41,402 nucleotides of DNA from Bacteroidales bacterium (GTDB lineage Bacteria > Bacteroidota > Bacteroidia > Bacteroidales > Dysgonomonadaceae), in the NCBI GenBank assembly GCA_012837345.1, contig DURL01000183.1, positions 1 through 41,402 on the forward strand, in the 5' to 3' direction. Each line of letters begins with the position of its first letter. The stretch's first letter is position 1. A program made the position numbers and the translations under genes. This document shows, one piece after another, positions 9,781 to 19,756 of the stretch. The notes under the pieces are model-generated. The model was not told the DNA's origin and searched no databases. It worked only from the letters and a program-made list of their open reading frames with translations.

Positions 9781-10887
9781 ATGATTATTGGAATACCGAA
9801 AGAGATCAAAGTGCAGGAAGGCAGGGTTGCCATGACTCCCGCCGGCGTGAAGGAACTGACCCGCAGAGGGCATACCGTCTATGTGCAGAAACAGGCGGGT
9901 GTAAACAGTAACCTGCCGGATGAACGCTATCTGTTGGCTGGCGCTCAGCTGGTGGAGACCATTGAAGAGGTCTACGCGCTGGCCGATATGATTGTGAAGG
10001 TTAAAGAACCACTGGAGAGTGAGTACAAGTTGATCCGTAAGGGCCAGATAGTCTTTACCTATTTCCATTTTGCCTCCGATAAGAAGCTGACCCAGGCAAT
10101 GATCGACAGCAGATCGATCTGCATTGCCTATGAAACAGTGATGGACCGGCAGAGAGCGCTGCCGTTGCTCACCCCCATGAGCGAAGTGGCAGGCAGGCTC
10201 TCGGTACAGCAGGGGGCGAAATACCTGGAGAAGCCGCAGGGTGGCAAAGGGATCCTGCTGGGAGGTGTGCCGGGTGTGCAGCCGGCCGAGGTGATGATTA
10301 TCGGTGCCGGCGTTGTGGGCTCGAATGCCGCGCTGATGGCAGCAGGCCTGGGGGCAAACGTGAAAATACTGGATATCAATCTGAACCGTCTTCGTTATCT
10401 CTCAGAGGTGATGCCGGCAAATGTCAAGACGCTCTACTCCACCGAGATGACCATCACCGATTCACTGAAGAGCGCTGACCTGGTGATTGGGGCAACGCTC
10501 ATCGTAGGCGCCAAGGCACCCCATCTTGTCTCCCGCGAGATGCTCAGGGTGATGACTCCCGGCACGGTGATGATTGATGTGTCGGTTGATCAGGGTGGTT
10601 GCTTCGAAACCACGCGGCCTACCACACACACAAACCCCATCTATGAAGTAGAGGGTATCATTCACTATTGCGTAGCCAATATCCCCGGTGCGGTGCCCAT
10701 CACCTCCACGCGCGCGCTGACCAATGCCACGATGCCCTATGTGATCAGACTTGCTGAGCTTGGATGGGAACAGGCTTGTCGTCACTATGAGGACCTCAGG
10801 CAGGGGCTCAATATCCTCGACGGGGAGGTCGTTTATAAAAGTGTGGCTGACTCACTCGATCTGCCTTATAGAAACCTGAATTGGTAA
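9781..10887 (+). CDS. ald: Alanine dehydrogenase
   Basis: MIIGIPKEIKVQEGRVAMTPAGVKEL; LLGGVPGVQPAEVMIIGAGVVGSNAA Rossmann motif; full-length 368 aa. Confidence 0.96.
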   Translation: MIIGIPKEIKVQEGRVAMTPAGVKELTRRGHTVYVQKQAGVNSNLPDERYLLAGAQLVETIEEVYALADMIVKVKEPLESEYKLIRKGQIVFTYFHFASDKKLTQAMIDSRSICIAYETVMDRQRALPLLTPMSEVAGRLSVQQGAKYLEKPQGGKGILLGGVPGVQPAEVMIIGAGVVGSNAALMAAGLGANVKILDINLNRLRYLSEVMPANVKTLYSTEMTITDSLKSADLVIGATLIVGAKAPHLVSREMLRVMTPGTVMIDVSVDQGGCFETTRPTTHTNPIYEVEGIIHYCVANIPGAVPITSTRALTNATMPYVIRLAELGWEQACRHYEDLRQGLNILDGEVVYKSVADSLDLPYRNLNW

Positions 10888-10952
10888 ACCCGAAACAGGC
10901 ACAGGGTCCGTCTCACGCATATCGACCTGTTGAGACTATCGAACCCGTCAGC

Positions 10953-10987
10953 AAAAAGGGATCAATCGTGAAAGATTATCCCTTTTT
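10953..10987 (+). terminator. Hairpin terminator after ald
   Basis: AAAAAGGGAT ... ATCCCTTTTT: 10-bp stem, 15-nt loop. Confidence 0.75.
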
Positions 10988-11071
10988 CCTTTGCAGATAA
11001 GGAAAATTTATTTTTCTTTGTTTACCTTATTTAGGACATTTTTTTTACGGGATCTTATTCACAGCATCACA

Positions 11072-11380
11072 ATGGAAAATTTTAACAAAGATACCGAGAT
11101 ACAAATAGAACTGAGCGAAGAGGTTGCACAGGGTACCTACTCCAATCTGGCAGTCATCTCACATTCAGCATCGGAGTTCGTGGTCGATTTTATCCGCATC
11201 GTGCCCGGTATGCAGAAAGCCAAAGTGAAGTCCAGGATCATTCTGACGCCTGAACATGCGAAACGGCTGCTGCATGCACTGAAAGACAACATCGACAAGT
11301 TTGAGCAACAAAACGGACCTGTCCGCATTCAGAACGACCCGGGCTTCCTGCCGCCCCTGGGCGGCATCGGGCAGGCCTGA
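11072..11380 (+). CDS. DUF3467-type protein
   Basis: About 102 aa; IELSEEVAQGTYSNLAVISHSASEFVVDFIRIVPGMQKAKVKSRIILTPEHAKRLLHALKDNI resembles the DUF3467 pattern; ORF-track N-terminal extension trimmed. Confidence 0.8.
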   Translation: MENFNKDTEIQIELSEEVAQGTYSNLAVISHSASEFVVDFIRIVPGMQKAKVKSRIILTPEHAKRLLHALKDNIDKFEQQNGPVRIQNDPGFLPPLGGIGQA

Positions 11381-11412
11381 GAAGTATCACACCCTCATTC
11401 ATCACTGCTATT

Positions 11413-11661
11413 ATGGAAGTAGAGACAAACGAATCACCCGCCAGGTTTAACTGGTTCACCATGTTCTGGTCAGGCTTCAACAACATGAGCCGCACGAGCA
11501 AGACACTCTGGATCGTAGCCATCGTGAAGCTGGTGATCATGTTTTTCATCCTGAAACCCTTCTTTTTCCCCAATGTGCTGGAAACGAATTACGACAATGA
11601 GGAGGACAAGGCAGAGCATGTCCGCACGGAGCTCTTCAGAAAAGCACCGGCAACAGAATAA
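11413..11661 (+). CDS. DUF4492-type small membrane protein preceding cydA
   Basis: 82 aa; FNWFTMFWSGFNNMSRTSKTLWIVAIVKLVIMFFILKPFFFPN; immediately upstream of cydA. Confidence 0.8.
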   Translation: MEVETNESPARFNWFTMFWSGFNNMSRTSKTLWIVAIVKLVIMFFILKPFFFPNVLETNYDNEEDKAEHVRTELFRKAPATE

Positions 11662-11701
11662 ACCAATTGCATTGAACAAACGTAAATAAAACCAAATATC
11701 T

Positions 11702-13261
11702 ATGGATCTATTAGCTGCATCTGCTGTAAATTGGTCGAGGGCGCAATTTGCGCTGACGGCCGGCTATCACTGGCTCTTTGTCCCTCTCACCATCGGACTG
11801 GCACTGATCATGGCCATTATGGAGAGTCTCTATGTGAAAACGGGGGACGAGAAATGGAAAATCGCCACCAAGTTCTGGCAGAAGATCTTCGGGATCAACT
11901 TCGCCATCGGCATCGCCACCGGTATCATCCTCGAGTTTCAGTTCGGCACCAACTGGTCGAACTACAGCTGGTTCGTGGGCGATATCTTCGGTGCACCCCT
12001 CGCCATCGAGGGTATTTTCGCCTTCTTCATGGAGGCAACCTTCGTATCAATCATGTTCTTCGGATGGAACAGGGTCAGCAAAAAGATGCACCTGGCATCC
12101 ACCTGGCTGGTCTTTCTGGGTGCCTCCCTCTCCGCCTTCTGGATCCTGGTGGCCAACGCCTGGATGCAGTATCCCATCGGCATGGAGTTCAACCCCGAGT
12201 CGGTCCGTAACGAGATGACCGACTTCTGGGCCGTAGCCTTCTCACCCGTGGCTTATAACAAGTTCCTGCATACCACCTTCTCCTGCTGGGCCGTGGGCGC
12301 CGCTTTCGTGGTAGCCATCTCCGGCTGGTACCTGCTGAAAAAGAGACATGCCGATTTTGCGGTAAAAAGTATGCTGATCGGTTCTATTGTCGGCCTGGTA
12401 GCCTTTGTGATGCTGGCAGTCACCGGTGATGGTTCAGCCTATCATGTAGCCCAGAAACAGCCGATGAAGCTGGCAGCCATGGAAGGGCTCTACGAGGGGA
12501 AAGAGGGTGCCGGCCTGGTGGCTGTGGGTATGCTCAACCCTGCAAAGGAGCGCTACAACGATGAGGCGGATCCCTACATCTTCAAGATTGAATTACCCAA
12601 GCTGCTGTCACTGTTGGGCTATCGCAACATCAACGCTTTTGTACCCGGCATCGTGGACATCGTTGACGGCGGCTATACCCTGCCTGACGGAACGACGGCC
12701 CTCTCCTTTCAGGAGCGGCGTGAGAGAGGTCTGACAGCCATCAAGGCGCTTGCCGACTATCAGGTTGCCAAAGAGGAGGGACGGGATGCCGACGCGGCCA
12801 ACCACGAGACCATCCTGCGGGAGAACTATGCGCATTTCGGGTATGGGTACCTCCAAACAGAAGAGGATCTGATACCGAACGTGCCGCTCACCTTTTACAG
12901 CTTTCACCTGATGGTGATGATCGGGATGTATTTCATCCTCTTCTTTGTGGTGATGCTCTATTTCCTCTATAAAAGAGATATGGTTAAGAGCCGCTGGCTG
13001 CACTACGTGGCCCTCTGGAGCCTCCCGCTGGCCTACATCGCCTCCGAGCTGGGATGGGTGGTGGCCGAGGTGGGACGACAGCCCTGGACCATCCAGGATA
13101 TCCTGCCGGTGCAGGCTGCCTCATCGGCCATATCGTCGCAGAACGTGATCACCACCTTCATCCTCTTCGCGGTGCTTTTCACCGGTCTGCTGATTGCCGA
13201 GGTGACGATCATGGTGAAGCAGATCAGGAAAGGACCCGACAGCGAAGGGCTGAAAGCGTGA
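11702..13261 (+). CDS. cydA: Cytochrome bd ubiquinol oxidase subunit I
   Basis: SRAQFALTAGYHWLFVPLTIGLALIMAIMES; GRQPWTIQDILPV motif; 519 aa. Confidence 0.97.
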   Translation: MDLLAASAVNWSRAQFALTAGYHWLFVPLTIGLALIMAIMESLYVKTGDEKWKIATKFWQKIFGINFAIGIATGIILEFQFGTNWSNYSWFVGDIFGAPLAIEGIFAFFMEATFVSIMFFGWNRVSKKMHLASTWLVFLGASLSAFWILVANAWMQYPIGMEFNPESVRNEMTDFWAVAFSPVAYNKFLHTTFSCWAVGAAFVVAISGWYLLKKRHADFAVKSMLIGSIVGLVAFVMLAVTGDGSAYHVAQKQPMKLAAMEGLYEGKEGAGLVAVGMLNPAKERYNDEADPYIFKIELPKLLSLLGYRNINAFVPGIVDIVDGGYTLPDGTTALSFQERRERGLTAIKALADYQVAKEEGRDADAANHETILRENYAHFGYGYLQTEEDLIPNVPLTFYSFHLMVMIGMYFILFFVVMLYFLYKRDMVKSRWLHYVALWSLPLAYIASELGWVVAEVGRQPWTIQDILPVQAASSAISSQNVITTFILFAVLFTGLLIAEVTIMVKQIRKGPDSEGLKA

Positions 13262-13297
13262 TTTCATCAAGGTTGAACGGATTTAAAGAACAATATT

Positions 13298-14452
13298 ATG
13301 ATCACATACGAATTTCTACAACAATACTGGTGGTTCATCATGTCTCTTCTCGGCGGCCTGCTGGTGTTCCTGCTCTTCGTGCAGGGAGGACAATCGATGC
13401 TGCACTCTCTCTCCCGGAAAGAAGATGAGAAGAGACTGCTGGTGAATGCCCTCGGCAGAAAATGGGAATATACCTTCACCACGCTGGTGACCTTTGGCGG
13501 TGCCTTCTTCGCCTCTTTCCCGCTCTTCTATTCCACCAGCTTCGGCGGTGCCTACTGGGCCTGGATGATCCTGCTCTTCTGCTTTGTGTTGCAGGCGGTA
13601 TCGTACGAGTTTCAGTCGAAACCGGGTAACATATTCGGGGTAAGGACCTATCGCATGTTCCTCTTCATCAACGGATTGCTCGGCACCTTCCTGCTGGGAG
13701 TGATGGTCGCCTCCTTCTTCACCGGCTCCGAGTTCACTGTGGGCAAGGGCAACATCGCCGGCCTGGGAACCGCCGGTCCGGTGATCAGCCAGTGGCAGAA
13801 CCCGCTGCACGGCCTGGAGCTGCTGGGTAACCTGCGTAACCTCACACTGGGGTTTGCCGTCTTCTTCCTGGCACGTACCCTGGCCAGCCTCTTCTTCGTG
13901 AACCGCCTCAGTCATGAGGTGCTGGAGAAACGCTCCCGCAAGTTTGTGCTGTTCAACGGGCTCCCCTTCGTGGTTCTTTTTCTGATCTTCCTGATCTGGA
14001 CCCTGTTGGCCGAAGGGTATGCCGTTGATCCTGCCACGAACGTGGTCTCATTGGAGAAGATGAAATACCTGCACAACTTTGTTGAGATGCCCCTGGTGAT
14101 GGCGCTCTTCCTCCTGGGCGTGGCGGCTGTCCTTTACGGTATCATCCACACTGTTTTCAGCGGATCCTTTAAAAAAGGGATCTGGTTCTCCGGCGCCGGC
14201 ACCATCGTCACGGTGACCATGCTGCTGCTGGTTGCCGGCTATAACAACACCGCGTTCTATCCTTCATCGTTCGACCTGCAGAGCTCGCTCACACTGCAAA
14301 ACTCCTCCTCGAGCGAGTTCACCCTCTCGGCGATGGCAGTGGTATCGCTCTTCGTGCCGGTGGTAGCCGCCTACATCTTCTATGCCTGGCGTGCGCTCGA
14401 ACGCAGGAAGCTGAGCCTGGAGGACCTTAACAGTGATGGTCATACCTACTAG
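13298..14452 (+). CDS. cydB: Cytochrome bd ubiquinol oxidase subunit II
   Basis: Multi-pass membrane protein directly downstream of cydA; Bacteroidota-type CydB (FLQQYWWFIMSLLGGLLVFLLFVQGGQSML). Confidence 0.95.
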   Translation: MITYEFLQQYWWFIMSLLGGLLVFLLFVQGGQSMLHSLSRKEDEKRLLVNALGRKWEYTFTTLVTFGGAFFASFPLFYSTSFGGAYWAWMILLFCFVLQAVSYEFQSKPGNIFGVRTYRMFLFINGLLGTFLLGVMVASFFTGSEFTVGKGNIAGLGTAGPVISQWQNPLHGLELLGNLRNLTLGFAVFFLARTLASLFFVNRLSHEVLEKRSRKFVLFNGLPFVVLFLIFLIWTLLAEGYAVDPATNVVSLEKMKYLHNFVEMPLVMALFLLGVAAVLYGIIHTVFSGSFKKGIWFSGAGTIVTVTMLLLVAGYNNTAFYPSSFDLQSSLTLQNSSSSEFTLSAMAVVSLFVPVVAAYIFYAWRALERRKLSLEDLNSDGHTY

Positions 14453-14467
14453 ACTCACTGTGACCTG

Positions 14468-14511
14468 ACACAAAAGGGTGGGTGCATCTCCGTGCAGCCC
14501 CCCTTTTGTGT
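14468..14511 (+). terminator. Hairpin terminator after cydB
   Basis: ACACAAAAGGG ... CCCTTTTGTGT: 11-bp perfect stem, with further inner pairing GTGCA/TGCA(C). Confidence 0.7.
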
Positions 14512-14561
14512 TCTCTGCTCATTTTAGCGTACCAAAAGGGTATGATGTCGATAAATAAGTG

Positions 14562-14569
14562 TAATTTTG
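14562..14569 (+). promoter_or_regulatory. Putative -7 element (TAATTTTG) for the DUF3298-type gene
   Basis: TAnnTTTG match 26 nt upstream of the ATG at 14596. Confidence 0.45.
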
Positions 14570-14595
14570 CAGGAGAATATAACCGTTATCTTTTT

Positions 14596-15504
14596 ATGGG
14601 GAGAAGATTTTTCTACGTGCCGTTAAGCGTGCTGCTACTCGCAACCACCTGTCTGGTCAGCTCCTGTGGTCAGGGTGGAGGTGGTATCTCACACGCAACC
14701 AATAAACTGACACTCGACACCATCCTGGTTGACTCTCGTCATCACCTGGAGGGGGATACGACCAAACCCTACTGCGATATCCATGTCTCCTTTGTCTATC
14801 CCATTGAGAGCCAGATTGCAAACCTGGATAGCCTGCAACACTTCTTTGTGTCAACGCTCTTTGGGCCTGCGTATGAGGATCTGGCTCCTGCAGATGCCGT
14901 GGAGGCATACATAAAAAGTTATGTGGATAACTACAACCGTGATGCCGTCATCTACCGTGAGACAACAGGCAACAGCGGAGTGCCGTACTCATTGTTGCCG
15001 GAGCACAATCATGAAGGGAACGGAGATGCTGACTCCGACCGCTTTTATTCCTATTACGAAAACATCTCCAATTCAATTGTATACAACCGCAATGAGCTGA
15101 TCTCCCTTCAGGTGAAGCAGTCGAACAACAAGGGTGGGGCAGCCTCCTACCAGCTTTTCCGCAACCATGTCTATAACCTCAGAAAGGGATCACCGGTGCC
15201 TGAGAGCGATCTCTTCAACGCCGGTTACGACACCGCTCTGCGGCAGATCATCATCGCATCTCTCCTGGAACAAAACAGGGTGAAAAGCATTGATGAGTTG
15301 GAAGAGCTGGGTTTCTTCGGCATACAGGAGATCCTGCCCAACAAGAACTTCCTGCTGAACGAAGAGGGGATCATTTATACGTTCAACAAAGGAGAGTACT
15401 CGGCATATCAGCTCGAGGCGCCCGAGATTCTGATCCCCTATGGGGCAATACGATCCCTGTTGAGAGAGAACAGCATTGCATCCAAACTGGCCAACCTGAA
15501 GTGA
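14596..15504 (+). CDS. DUF3298 (RsiV C-terminal-like) lipoprotein
   Basis: Lipobox-like LLATTCLVSSCGQ; GGAASYQLFRNHVYNL...EILPNKNFLLNEEGIIYTFNKGEYSAYQLEAPEILIPYGAIRSLL; paralogous to 37842-38690. Confidence 0.8.
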   Translation: MGRRFFYVPLSVLLLATTCLVSSCGQGGGGISHATNKLTLDTILVDSRHHLEGDTTKPYCDIHVSFVYPIESQIANLDSLQHFFVSTLFGPAYEDLAPADAVEAYIKSYVDNYNRDAVIYRETTGNSGVPYSLLPEHNHEGNGDADSDRFYSYYENISNSIVYNRNELISLQVKQSNNKGGAASYQLFRNHVYNLRKGSPVPESDLFNAGYDTALRQIIIASLLEQNRVKSIDELEELGFFGIQEILPNKNFLLNEEGIIYTFNKGEYSAYQLEAPEILIPYGAIRSLLRENSIASKLANLK

Positions 15505-16124
15505 AACAGATCATACAATATTTCCCCTGGCTGAGCGAAAAGCAGAACCATCAGTTCGAAGCACTGTCCGCTCTGTACAAGGAGTGGAACAGCAGGATCA
15601 ACGTCATCTCCCGAAAGGATATCGACAACCTCTACCTGCATCATGTGCTGCACTCACTGGCCATCGCCAGGTATATGACCTTCGCTCCCGGCACTCGCAT
15701 CATGGACCTGGGTACAGGTGGCGGGTTCCCCGGGATTCCCCTGGCGATCCTCTTCCCGGAGTCACATTTTCTGCTGCTCGACAGCATAGGCAAAAAGATA
15801 CGGGTGGTACGCGAGGTTGCGGATGCCATTGGACTGACCAATGTGGAGGCGATACACGCACGTGCCGAGGAGGAGAAACGGACGTTTCACTTTGTGGTTA
15901 GCCGTGCGGTGATGCCTTTGCCGGAGCTGATACCCCTTGTTCGTAAGAATATTGAGAAAGAACAGATCAATGCGCTGCCCAACGGCATCATCTGCCTGAA
16001 AGGGGGTGACCTGACAGCAGAACTGCATCGCTACAGACATATAGCTGATGAGGTGACCCTCACCCACTATTTCTCCGATCCCTTTTTCCAGACGAAGAAG
16101 CTTGTGTATGTGCCGATGGGATGA
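15501..16124 (+). CDS. rsmG: 16S rRNA (guanine527-N7)-methyltransferase
   Basis: WNSRINVISRKDIDNLYLHHVLHSL; IMDLGTGGGFPGIPLAILFPESHFLLLDSIGKKI; GTG start overlaps the upstream TGA. Confidence 0.96.
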   Translation: MKQIIQYFPWLSEKQNHQFEALSALYKEWNSRINVISRKDIDNLYLHHVLHSLAIARYMTFAPGTRIMDLGTGGGFPGIPLAILFPESHFLLLDSIGKKIRVVREVADAIGLTNVEAIHARAEEEKRTFHFVVSRAVMPLPELIPLVRKNIEKEQINALPNGIICLKGGDLTAELHRYRHIADEVTLTHYFSDPFFQTKKLVYVPMG

Positions 16125-16159
16125 GCGTAGGAACGCACGAAACAAAACAGAGCAATGGT

Positions 16160-16819
16160 ATGAAGATCAAGACATTCGAATTCAACCCGCTGGGTGTCAA
16201 CACATATGTGCTGTCGGATGAGACGAAGGAATGCGTGGTCATCGATGCTGCATTTTTTTATGCCGATGAACAGGAGCTTCTGTTCAACTATATCCTGGAT
16301 CATGACTTTGTGATCAGCCACCTGATCAATACCCATCTTCATTTTGACCATCTTTTTGGGGTGAATGCACTTGCAGAACAGTATGGTCTCACCCTCTGCT
16401 ATCATCCCGACGACGCTTTTCTGCTGGAAGGTATCCCCTCACAGATGCAGATGTTTGGATTCCCCTCCCTGCATGCCGATTACAGGCCTGCCGAAGGCAG
16501 ACTGCTGAAGGAAGGTGATCTGATCACCTTCGGAAACAGCACACTTCAAACGCTGCATGTGCCCGGTCATTCACCCGGGAGCGTCGCTTTTTATGAGGCT
16601 GGGATGGGTGTGCTCTTTAGCGGTGATGCGCTCTTCCATTCAGGGATTGGCCGCACGGACCTGCCGCAGGGTGATTATCAGATGCTTATTGAAAGCATAC
16701 GAAGCAAGCTCTTCACCCTGCCTGATGAAACGGTCGTATATCCCGGCCATGGCCCCTCAACCACCATCGGTTATGAGAAACGACACAACCCGTTTGTCAA
16801 TATGAACCAAAATGAATGA
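16160..16819 (+). CDS. MBL-fold metallo-hydrolase (glyoxalase II-like)
   Basis: THLHFDHLFG, VPGHSPGSVAFY, LFSGDALFHSGIGRTDLPQGD, VYPGHGPSTTIGYEK; an alternative start at 16121 overlaps the rsmG stop. Confidence 0.92.
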   Translation: MKIKTFEFNPLGVNTYVLSDETKECVVIDAAFFYADEQELLFNYILDHDFVISHLINTHLHFDHLFGVNALAEQYGLTLCYHPDDAFLLEGIPSQMQMFGFPSLHADYRPAEGRLLKEGDLITFGNSTLQTLHVPGHSPGSVAFYEAGMGVLFSGDALFHSGIGRTDLPQGDYQMLIESIRSKLFTLPDETVVYPGHGPSTTIGYEKRHNPFVNMNQNE

Positions 16820-16845
16820 ACCCAATCATAACAGTTAGAGTAGCA

Positions 16846-19689
16846 ATGGAACATTTCAAATATCGCCATATAGGCATTAGTGAAGCCGATAAACAATCGA
16901 TGCTGGAGAGCCTGGGAGTGAACGGTATGGATGAGCTGATCGAACAGACCATCCCTCAGGATATACGACTGGCTAAACCCCTTTCACTGCCCGCAGCACT
17001 CACCGAGCAGGAGTATGCCGGTGAGATTGCACAGCTTGCCGCCCGCAACAGGGTGTATGCCTCCTACATAGGGATGGGCTGGTACGATACCATCACGCCC
17101 GCACCCATCTACCGCAATGTGTTTGAGAATCCGGTGTGGTACACCTCTTACACCCCCTACCAGGCGGAGATCTCACAAGGACGACTGGAAGCACTCCTCA
17201 ACTTCCAGACCATGGTGAGCGAGCTCACCGCACTGCCGCTCTCAAACAGCTCACTGCTCGACGAGGCTACTGCCGCCGCCGAGGCCGCTACCATGATGTA
17301 TGGGTTGCGCAGCCGTGAACAGGTGAAGCAGAATGTGGAGACCCTCTTCCTGGATGAACAGCTCTTCCCCCAGACGCTGGCCGTGCTCCGTACGCGCATG
17401 CGCCATACCGGTATCGAGATCATAACGGGTGATTATAAGCGTTTCACTTTTGAGAAACCCTGCTTTGGGGCGATCCTGCAGTACCCCAACAGCGAAGGCA
17501 GCGTGGTGGACTACCGTGCATTCACTGAAAAGGCGCATGCTGCCGACTGTAAGGTGGCCGTGGCGACCGATCTGATGGCGCTGGTGCTGCTCACCCCTCC
17601 GGGAGAGTGGGGCGCCGATATCGCCTTCGGCAGCAGCCAGCGCTTCGGTGTCCCGATGTTCTACGGGGGACCCTCAGCCGCTTTCTTTGCCACCCGCGAC
17701 GAGTACAAGCGTTCCATGCCGGGACGTATCATCGGCATCTCCAAAGATGCCAACGGCAGAGAGGCGCTGCGTATGGCCCTGCAGACACGGGAGCAACATA
17801 TCAAGCGGGAGAAAGCCACCTCCAACATCTGTACCGCCCAGGCGTTGCTGGCAACCATGGCATCCTTTTATGCGGTCTACCACGGGCCGGAGGGACTCAA
17901 ACAGATTGCCCGACGCATCCACTCCCTCACCTCGCATGTCAGCGATGAGTTGCAGGCGATGGGCTACCGTCAGCTTAACGAGAGCTTCTTCGATACGCTT
18001 ACCATTCAACTGCCGGAGGGAATCACCGAGGAGGATATCCGTAACCATGCCGATATGCGGGAGATCAACCTGCGCTATTATGGTGACGGCAGAATAGGTG
18101 TCAGCCTGGATGAGACCACCAACGACTACCGCGTGCATGAGCTGCTGGCACTCTTTGCCATGGCCGCAGGAAGCTCAAAGGTCTTCATGATTGACGACCT
18201 GCCGGAGAAGATCACCCTGCGGGAGGAGCAGCTCCGGAAGAGCGGCTACCTCACACACCCCACCTTTCAACATTACCACACCGAGACGGAGCTGATGCGT
18301 TACATCAAGCGGCTGGAACGCAAAGATATCTCACTGGCACACTCCATGATCTCACTCGGCTCCTGCACCATGAAGCTGAATGCCGCCTCGGAGCTGCTGC
18401 CGCTGGGACTCCCCGGATTCCAGCGCATACACCCCTTCGCACCCGAAGAGCAGACGGAAGGGTATAAAGAGCTGATCACCGAACTGGAGGAGATGCTGGC
18501 TGAGATCACCGGGCTTGCGGCCACCAGCCTGCAACCCAATTCAGGGGCTGCGGGTGAATATGCGGGACTGATCACCATCGCCTCCTATCTGGAGAGCATA
18601 GGTGAAGGGGAGCGTAAGGTGGTGCTTATCCCCTCATCGGCACACGGCACCAACCCCGCCAGCGCCGTGCAGGCGGGGTTCAAGCCGGTAACCGTGGCCA
18701 GCGATGCGCGGGGTAATGTGGACATGGATGATCTGCGCGGCAAGGTGGAACAGCACCGTGAGGAGCTCGCCGCCTTCATGATCACCTATCCCTCCACGCA
18801 TGGCATCTTTGAAACGGAGATACGGGAGATGTGCCGCCTGGTACACGAAGCAGGGGGGCAGGTTTACATGGATGGTGCCAATATGAACGCACAGGTGGGA
18901 TTGACCAACCCCGGCACCATCGGTGCCGATGTGTGTCATCTTAACCTGCACAAGACCTTCGCCATACCCCACGGCGGTGGCGGTCCCGGCGTGGGACCCA
19001 TCTGCGTGGCGGAGCACCTGGTGCCTTTCCTGCCGGGACATCCTGTTTCACTCGCCACCGAGATGAACAGCGTGGCGGCAGCCGCTTACGGCAGCGCAGG
19101 GGTGCTTCCCATCACCTACGGCTATATCCGCATGATGGGGGCCGACGGACTGCGGGAGGCTACCGAAGTGGCGATCCTCAATGCCAACTACCTGGCAGAG
19201 AGGTTGAACAGCTCATATGGTATTCTTTACAGAGGGGCTGAAGGCAGGGTAGGGCATGAGCTGATCCTGGATTGCCGCGGCCTGAAAGAGGTCTCCGGAA
19301 TCACTGAGACCGATATCGCCAAGCGACTGATCGACTATGGGTATCATGCTCCCACACTCTCCTTTCCGGTACACGGCACCCTGATGGTGGAACCTACCGA
19401 GAGCGAGAGCCTGGCTGAACTGGATCGCTTTGTGGCGGTGATGGATCAGATCCATGAGGAGATCATTGAGGTGTCACGGGGTGACTATTCACAGGAAGAC
19501 AACGTGCTGGTGAACGCTCCTCATCCGGAATATGAGGCGGTGGCCGACGAGTGGCAACATGCCTATCCCCGCAGCAAGGCGCTCTACCCACTGCCCTACG
19601 TGGCAGAAAACAAATTCTGGGTGAACGTGGCACGGGTTGACAATGCCTTTGGCGACCGTAACCTGGTCTCCTGCCTCTGTCAGCTCTGA
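16846..19689 (+). CDS. gcvP: Glycine dehydrogenase (decarboxylating), P protein
   Basis: Full-length fused P protein; PLP site LNLHKTFAIPHGGGGPGVGPI; SLGSCTMKLNA; alternative ATG at 16816 overlaps the upstream stop. Confidence 0.96.
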   Translation: MEHFKYRHIGISEADKQSMLESLGVNGMDELIEQTIPQDIRLAKPLSLPAALTEQEYAGEIAQLAARNRVYASYIGMGWYDTITPAPIYRNVFENPVWYTSYTPYQAEISQGRLEALLNFQTMVSELTALPLSNSSLLDEATAAAEAATMMYGLRSREQVKQNVETLFLDEQLFPQTLAVLRTRMRHTGIEIITGDYKRFTFEKPCFGAILQYPNSEGSVVDYRAFTEKAHAADCKVAVATDLMALVLLTPPGEWGADIAFGSSQRFGVPMFYGGPSAAFFATRDEYKRSMPGRIIGISKDANGREALRMALQTREQHIKREKATSNICTAQALLATMASFYAVYHGPEGLKQIARRIHSLTSHVSDELQAMGYRQLNESFFDTLTIQLPEGITEEDIRNHADMREINLRYYGDGRIGVSLDETTNDYRVHELLALFAMAAGSSKVFMIDDLPEKITLREEQLRKSGYLTHPTFQHYHTETELMRYIKRLERKDISLAHSMISLGSCTMKLNAASELLPLGLPGFQRIHPFAPEEQTEGYKELITELEEMLAEITGLAATSLQPNSGAAGEYAGLITIASYLESIGEGERKVVLIPSSAHGTNPASAVQAGFKPVTVASDARGNVDMDDLRGKVEQHREELAAFMITYPSTHGIFETEIREMCRLVHEAGGQVYMDGANMNAQVGLTNPGTIGADVCHLNLHKTFAIPHGGGGPGVGPICVAEHLVPFLPGHPVSLATEMNSVAAAAYGSAGVLPITYGYIRMMGADGLREATEVAILNANYLAERLNSSYGILYRGAEGRVGHELILDCRGLKEVSGITETDIAKRLIDYGYHAPTLSFPVHGTLMVEPTESESLAELDRFVAVMDQIHEEIIEVSRGDYSQEDNVLVNAPHPEYEAVADEWQHAYPRSKALYPLPYVAENKFWVNVARVDNAFGDRNLVSCLCQL

Positions 19690-19708
19690 AACGGATCATC
19701 ATGACAGG

Positions 19709-19737
19709 AGAGAGGGGGTGTCAACAGCTCCCTCTCT
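19709..19737. terminator. Hairpin between convergent gcvP and lipoprotein gene
   Basis: AGAGAGGG ... CCCTCTCT stem after the gcvP stop. Confidence 0.65.
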
Positions 19738-19756
19738 TGTTGAGTGTTCACGCTGT

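Noticed and set aside
9587-9784. Short ORFs (65 and 105 aa) in the fba-ald intergenic region
   Set aside because: AT-rich, no motifs, overlapping the probable ald promoter/leader (TATTTTTG at 9668-9675).
13316-13915. 199-aa minus-strand ORF inside cydB
   Set aside because: Glu/Gln/His-rich antisense frame of a membrane-protein gene, a common artifact.
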